A DNA stretch of 13,971 nt from Angelakisella sp. GTDB taxonomy: Bacteria > Bacillota > Clostridia > Oscillospirales > Ruminococcaceae. The stretch is taken from NCBI GenBank assembly GCA_022795575.1, contig JAAWGY010000029.1:1-13971 (forward strand), given 5' to 3'. The position numbers and the translations under genes were made by a program. This document shows, in pieces, positions 12,917-13,971 of the stretch. Under the pieces are notes generated by a model. It did not search any database, was not told where the DNA came from, and saw only the letters and a list, made by a program, of their open reading frames with translations. Within the stretch, counting starts at the first letter, position 1, and each line of letters starts with the position of its first letter.

Positions 12917-13503
12917 AGCTGCTGCTCATCTCGGATAAGGAAAGCGACTATCTGTGGGACTACTACCAGCCGGGGCGGCTGGCGGATATCGATCTCATCC
13001 TCTCCTGCGGGGATCTCCACTCCCAGTACCTCACCTTTTTGGAGACCATGGGGGGGATGCCCCTGCTCTATGTCCACGGCAACCACGACGGGGGCTACCG
13101 CAACCGCCCCCCGGAGGGCTGCGAGTGCATCGAGGACCGGCTGGTGGTGAAGAAGGGGCTGCGCATCCTGGGGCTGGGGGGCAGCTTTTTGTACAGCGGC
13201 GGCCCCCACCAGTACACCGAGCGGGAGATGTCCTGGCGGATCCGGCGGCTCTGGTTCCAGCTCCGCCGGGCCGGCGGGGTGGACATCGTCCTGACACACT
13301 CCCCGCCCCAAGGCCACGGCGACGGGGAGGATTACGCCCACCAGGGCTTCGCCTGCTTTCTGCGCCTGATTGACCGGTACAAGCCCCGGTATCTGGTTCA
13401 TGGCCATGTTCATATCAACTATGGCGTCCAGCTGCCCCGCACCCTACAACGGGGGGAGACCACCATCATCAACGCCTACGAGCGGTACTTGTTGGAGCTT
13501 TGA
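12913..13503 (+). CDS. Calcineurin-like metallophosphoesterase
   Basis: This 196-residue protein starts at a GTG that overlaps the stop of the previous gene (GTGA), with AAAAGGAGGG (12894-12903) ten bases upstream, so the pair is translationally coupled. Metallophosphoesterase motifs are present in order: ISDKE (6-10), SCGDLH (31-36), YVHGNHD (53-59), LTHSPP (127-132) and VHGHVH (162-167). The first motif is D8-x-E10 rather than the common DxH, so one metal ligand is replaced by Glu. The substrate is not evident; relatives include cyclic nucleotide phosphodiesterases, nucleases and nucleotidases. Coupling to a protein with a nucleoside-binding-type domain suggests a nucleotide-related substrate, as an inference. 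No signal peptide is present. No clear terminator follows. Confidence 0.9.
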   Translation: MKLLLISDKESDYLWDYYQPGRLADIDLILSCGDLHSQYLTFLETMGGMPLLYVHGNHDGGYRNRPPEGCECIEDRLVVKKGLRILGLGGSFLYSGGPHQYTEREMSWRIRRLWFQLRRAGGVDIVLTHSPPQGHGDGEDYAHQGFACFLRLIDRYKPRYLVHGHVHINYGVQLPRTLQRGETTIINAYERYLLEL

Positions 13504-13620
13504 CGCGATTCTGCCATAGTGCAGGGGAGGGGTAGGCTTTTAGGTTGATGGGCCCAAAATGTACCTGCCGCCACAACCAAACAAAGCCACAACCCAGCAA
13601 ACCCATCCCACCCCATTCCC
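13504..13620. other. Intergenic sequence after the phosphoesterase gene
   Basis: No gene or clear terminator was recognised. The stretch has two direct copies of GCCACAACC (13570-13578 and 13586-13594). It also has GATGGGCCCAAAATG, which on the minus strand reads CATTTTGGGCCCATC and matches the right arm of the terminator at 316-331. Confidence 0.5.
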
Positions 13621-13790
13621 CCCGCAGGGAATCAAAATCCGCCGGAGGCTCCACCCGACCGCAGGGAGGGAATCCCCCCCGCAGGGAATCGGATCCGCCG
13701 GAGGCTCCACCCGACCGTAGGGAGGGAGCCCCCCGCAGGGAATTGGATCCGCCGGAGGCACCTTGTCAGGCCAACCGGAAGGAGGGAGCG
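13621..13790. repeat. Three degenerate tandem repeats of about 55 bp
   Basis: Copies begin at 13621, 13678 and 13732, each with CCCGCAGGGAAT. Each then has ATCCGCCGGAGGC (13637-13649, 13693-13705 and 13747-13759). The first two also share GGCTCCACCCGACCG and AGGGAGGG; the third diverges after its GGAGGC. Spacing is 57 and 54 bases, so the unit is not a multiple of one fixed length and the small plus-strand frame running through it is unlikely to be a gene. It looks like a dispersed or tandem intergenic repeat. Confidence 0.75.
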
Positions 13791-13927
13791 GGCCATAACG
13801 CTCCCCCTACAAGGTCGCTGGGGCCTGTCCCCCCGCAGGGCCAGCCGCCCAACCAAGCATTGAGCAATCCAGCGTTGAGATTGAGGCTGTCACCCAAGCA
13901 GAAGAACCGAGCCCAAGCGGTCCAGGC
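13791..13927. other. Intergenic sequence, nothing recognised
   Basis: No gene, RNA family or clear repeat was recognised on either strand. Confidence 0.45.
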
Positions 13928-13965
13928 GGCGTCAGGGGAGCGCCCCCCAAGCGACTGACGCCTTT
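13928..13965. terminator. Nested hairpin at the window edge
   Basis: GGCGTCA (13928-13934) pairs with TGACGCC (13956-13962), with an inner GGGG/CCCC (13935-13938 with 13943-13946), followed by TTT (13963-13965). It could be a weak terminator or part of a repeat; the window ends six bases later, so this cannot be settled. Confidence 0.35.
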
Positions 13966-13971
13966 GGCCGT

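Noticed and set aside
13621..13790. CRISPR array
   Set aside because: Only three copies, diverged, with no clear division into conserved repeat and unique spacer, and no cas gene nearby.
13545..13958. Plus-strand open frame of 137 codons at the right end
   Set aside because: It runs through the degenerate tandem repeats, starts without a ribosome binding site and encodes Pro/Arg-rich low-complexity sequence; the 57/54-base repeat spacing shows no clear coding periodicity.

Overview
The window looks like a GC-rich chromosomal segment of an anaerobic Gram-positive Clostridia member, most likely of the gut Oscillospiraceae/Eubacteriales type. This is inferred from a DarA-type cyclic-di-AMP receptor next to holB and ricT (the Bacillus yaaQ-holB-yaaT neighbourhood), strong AGGAGG ribosome binding sites, a clostridial 2[4Fe-4S] ferredoxin and a formate-tetrahydrofolate ligase. 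No rRNA, tRNA, CRISPR array, transposase or phage gene was seen.

Layout. Bases 1-450 hold no gene: a cluster of GC-rich hairpins (5-91), unassigned sequence, a likely terminator (273-324) and an extended -10 promoter (375-380). The plus-strand block 451-4924 carries darA, holB (overlapping darA by one base), ricT, a small ferredoxin gene with its own promoter, a strong terminator (2999-3027), and a Na/Pi cotransporter with a PhoU-like tail that probably starts at a TTG. Bases 4925-5080 hold a probably bidirectional terminator. An AT-rich, probably acquired minus-strand gene (5081-5647) may encode an orphan SUKH-like immunity-type protein.

The minus-strand block 10484 down to 5795 reads fhs, a small lipoprotein gene, tsaE, tsaB, rpiB and upp. 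An extended -10 promoter lies before fhs and a terminator after upp. It combines one-carbon metabolism, tRNA t6A synthesis, pentose phosphate isomerisation and uracil salvage.

The most unusual part is 10553-13503. Between the fhs promoter and a divergent plus-strand promoter (10784-10812) lies a 94-nt bulge-free inverted repeat (10627-10720); all five of its non-Watson-Crick but pairable positions are G-U in the plus-strand RNA. The promoter drives a GC-rich leader and a two-gene unit. The first gene encodes a 652-residue protein without a signal peptide that joins a ParB/Srx-like N-terminal domain to a BMP/Med-like nucleoside-binding domain. The second, overlapping by four bases, encodes a calcineurin-like metallophosphoesterase with DxE in place of the usual DxH. 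This pair is the best candidate for an uncharacterised system, plausibly cytosolic ligand sensing coupled to a phosphoesterase. That function is inferred, not shown.

Bases 13504-13971 hold no credible gene. They contain three degenerate tandem repeats of about 55 bp, a copy of a motif also found at 316-331 on the other strand, and a hairpin at the window edge.
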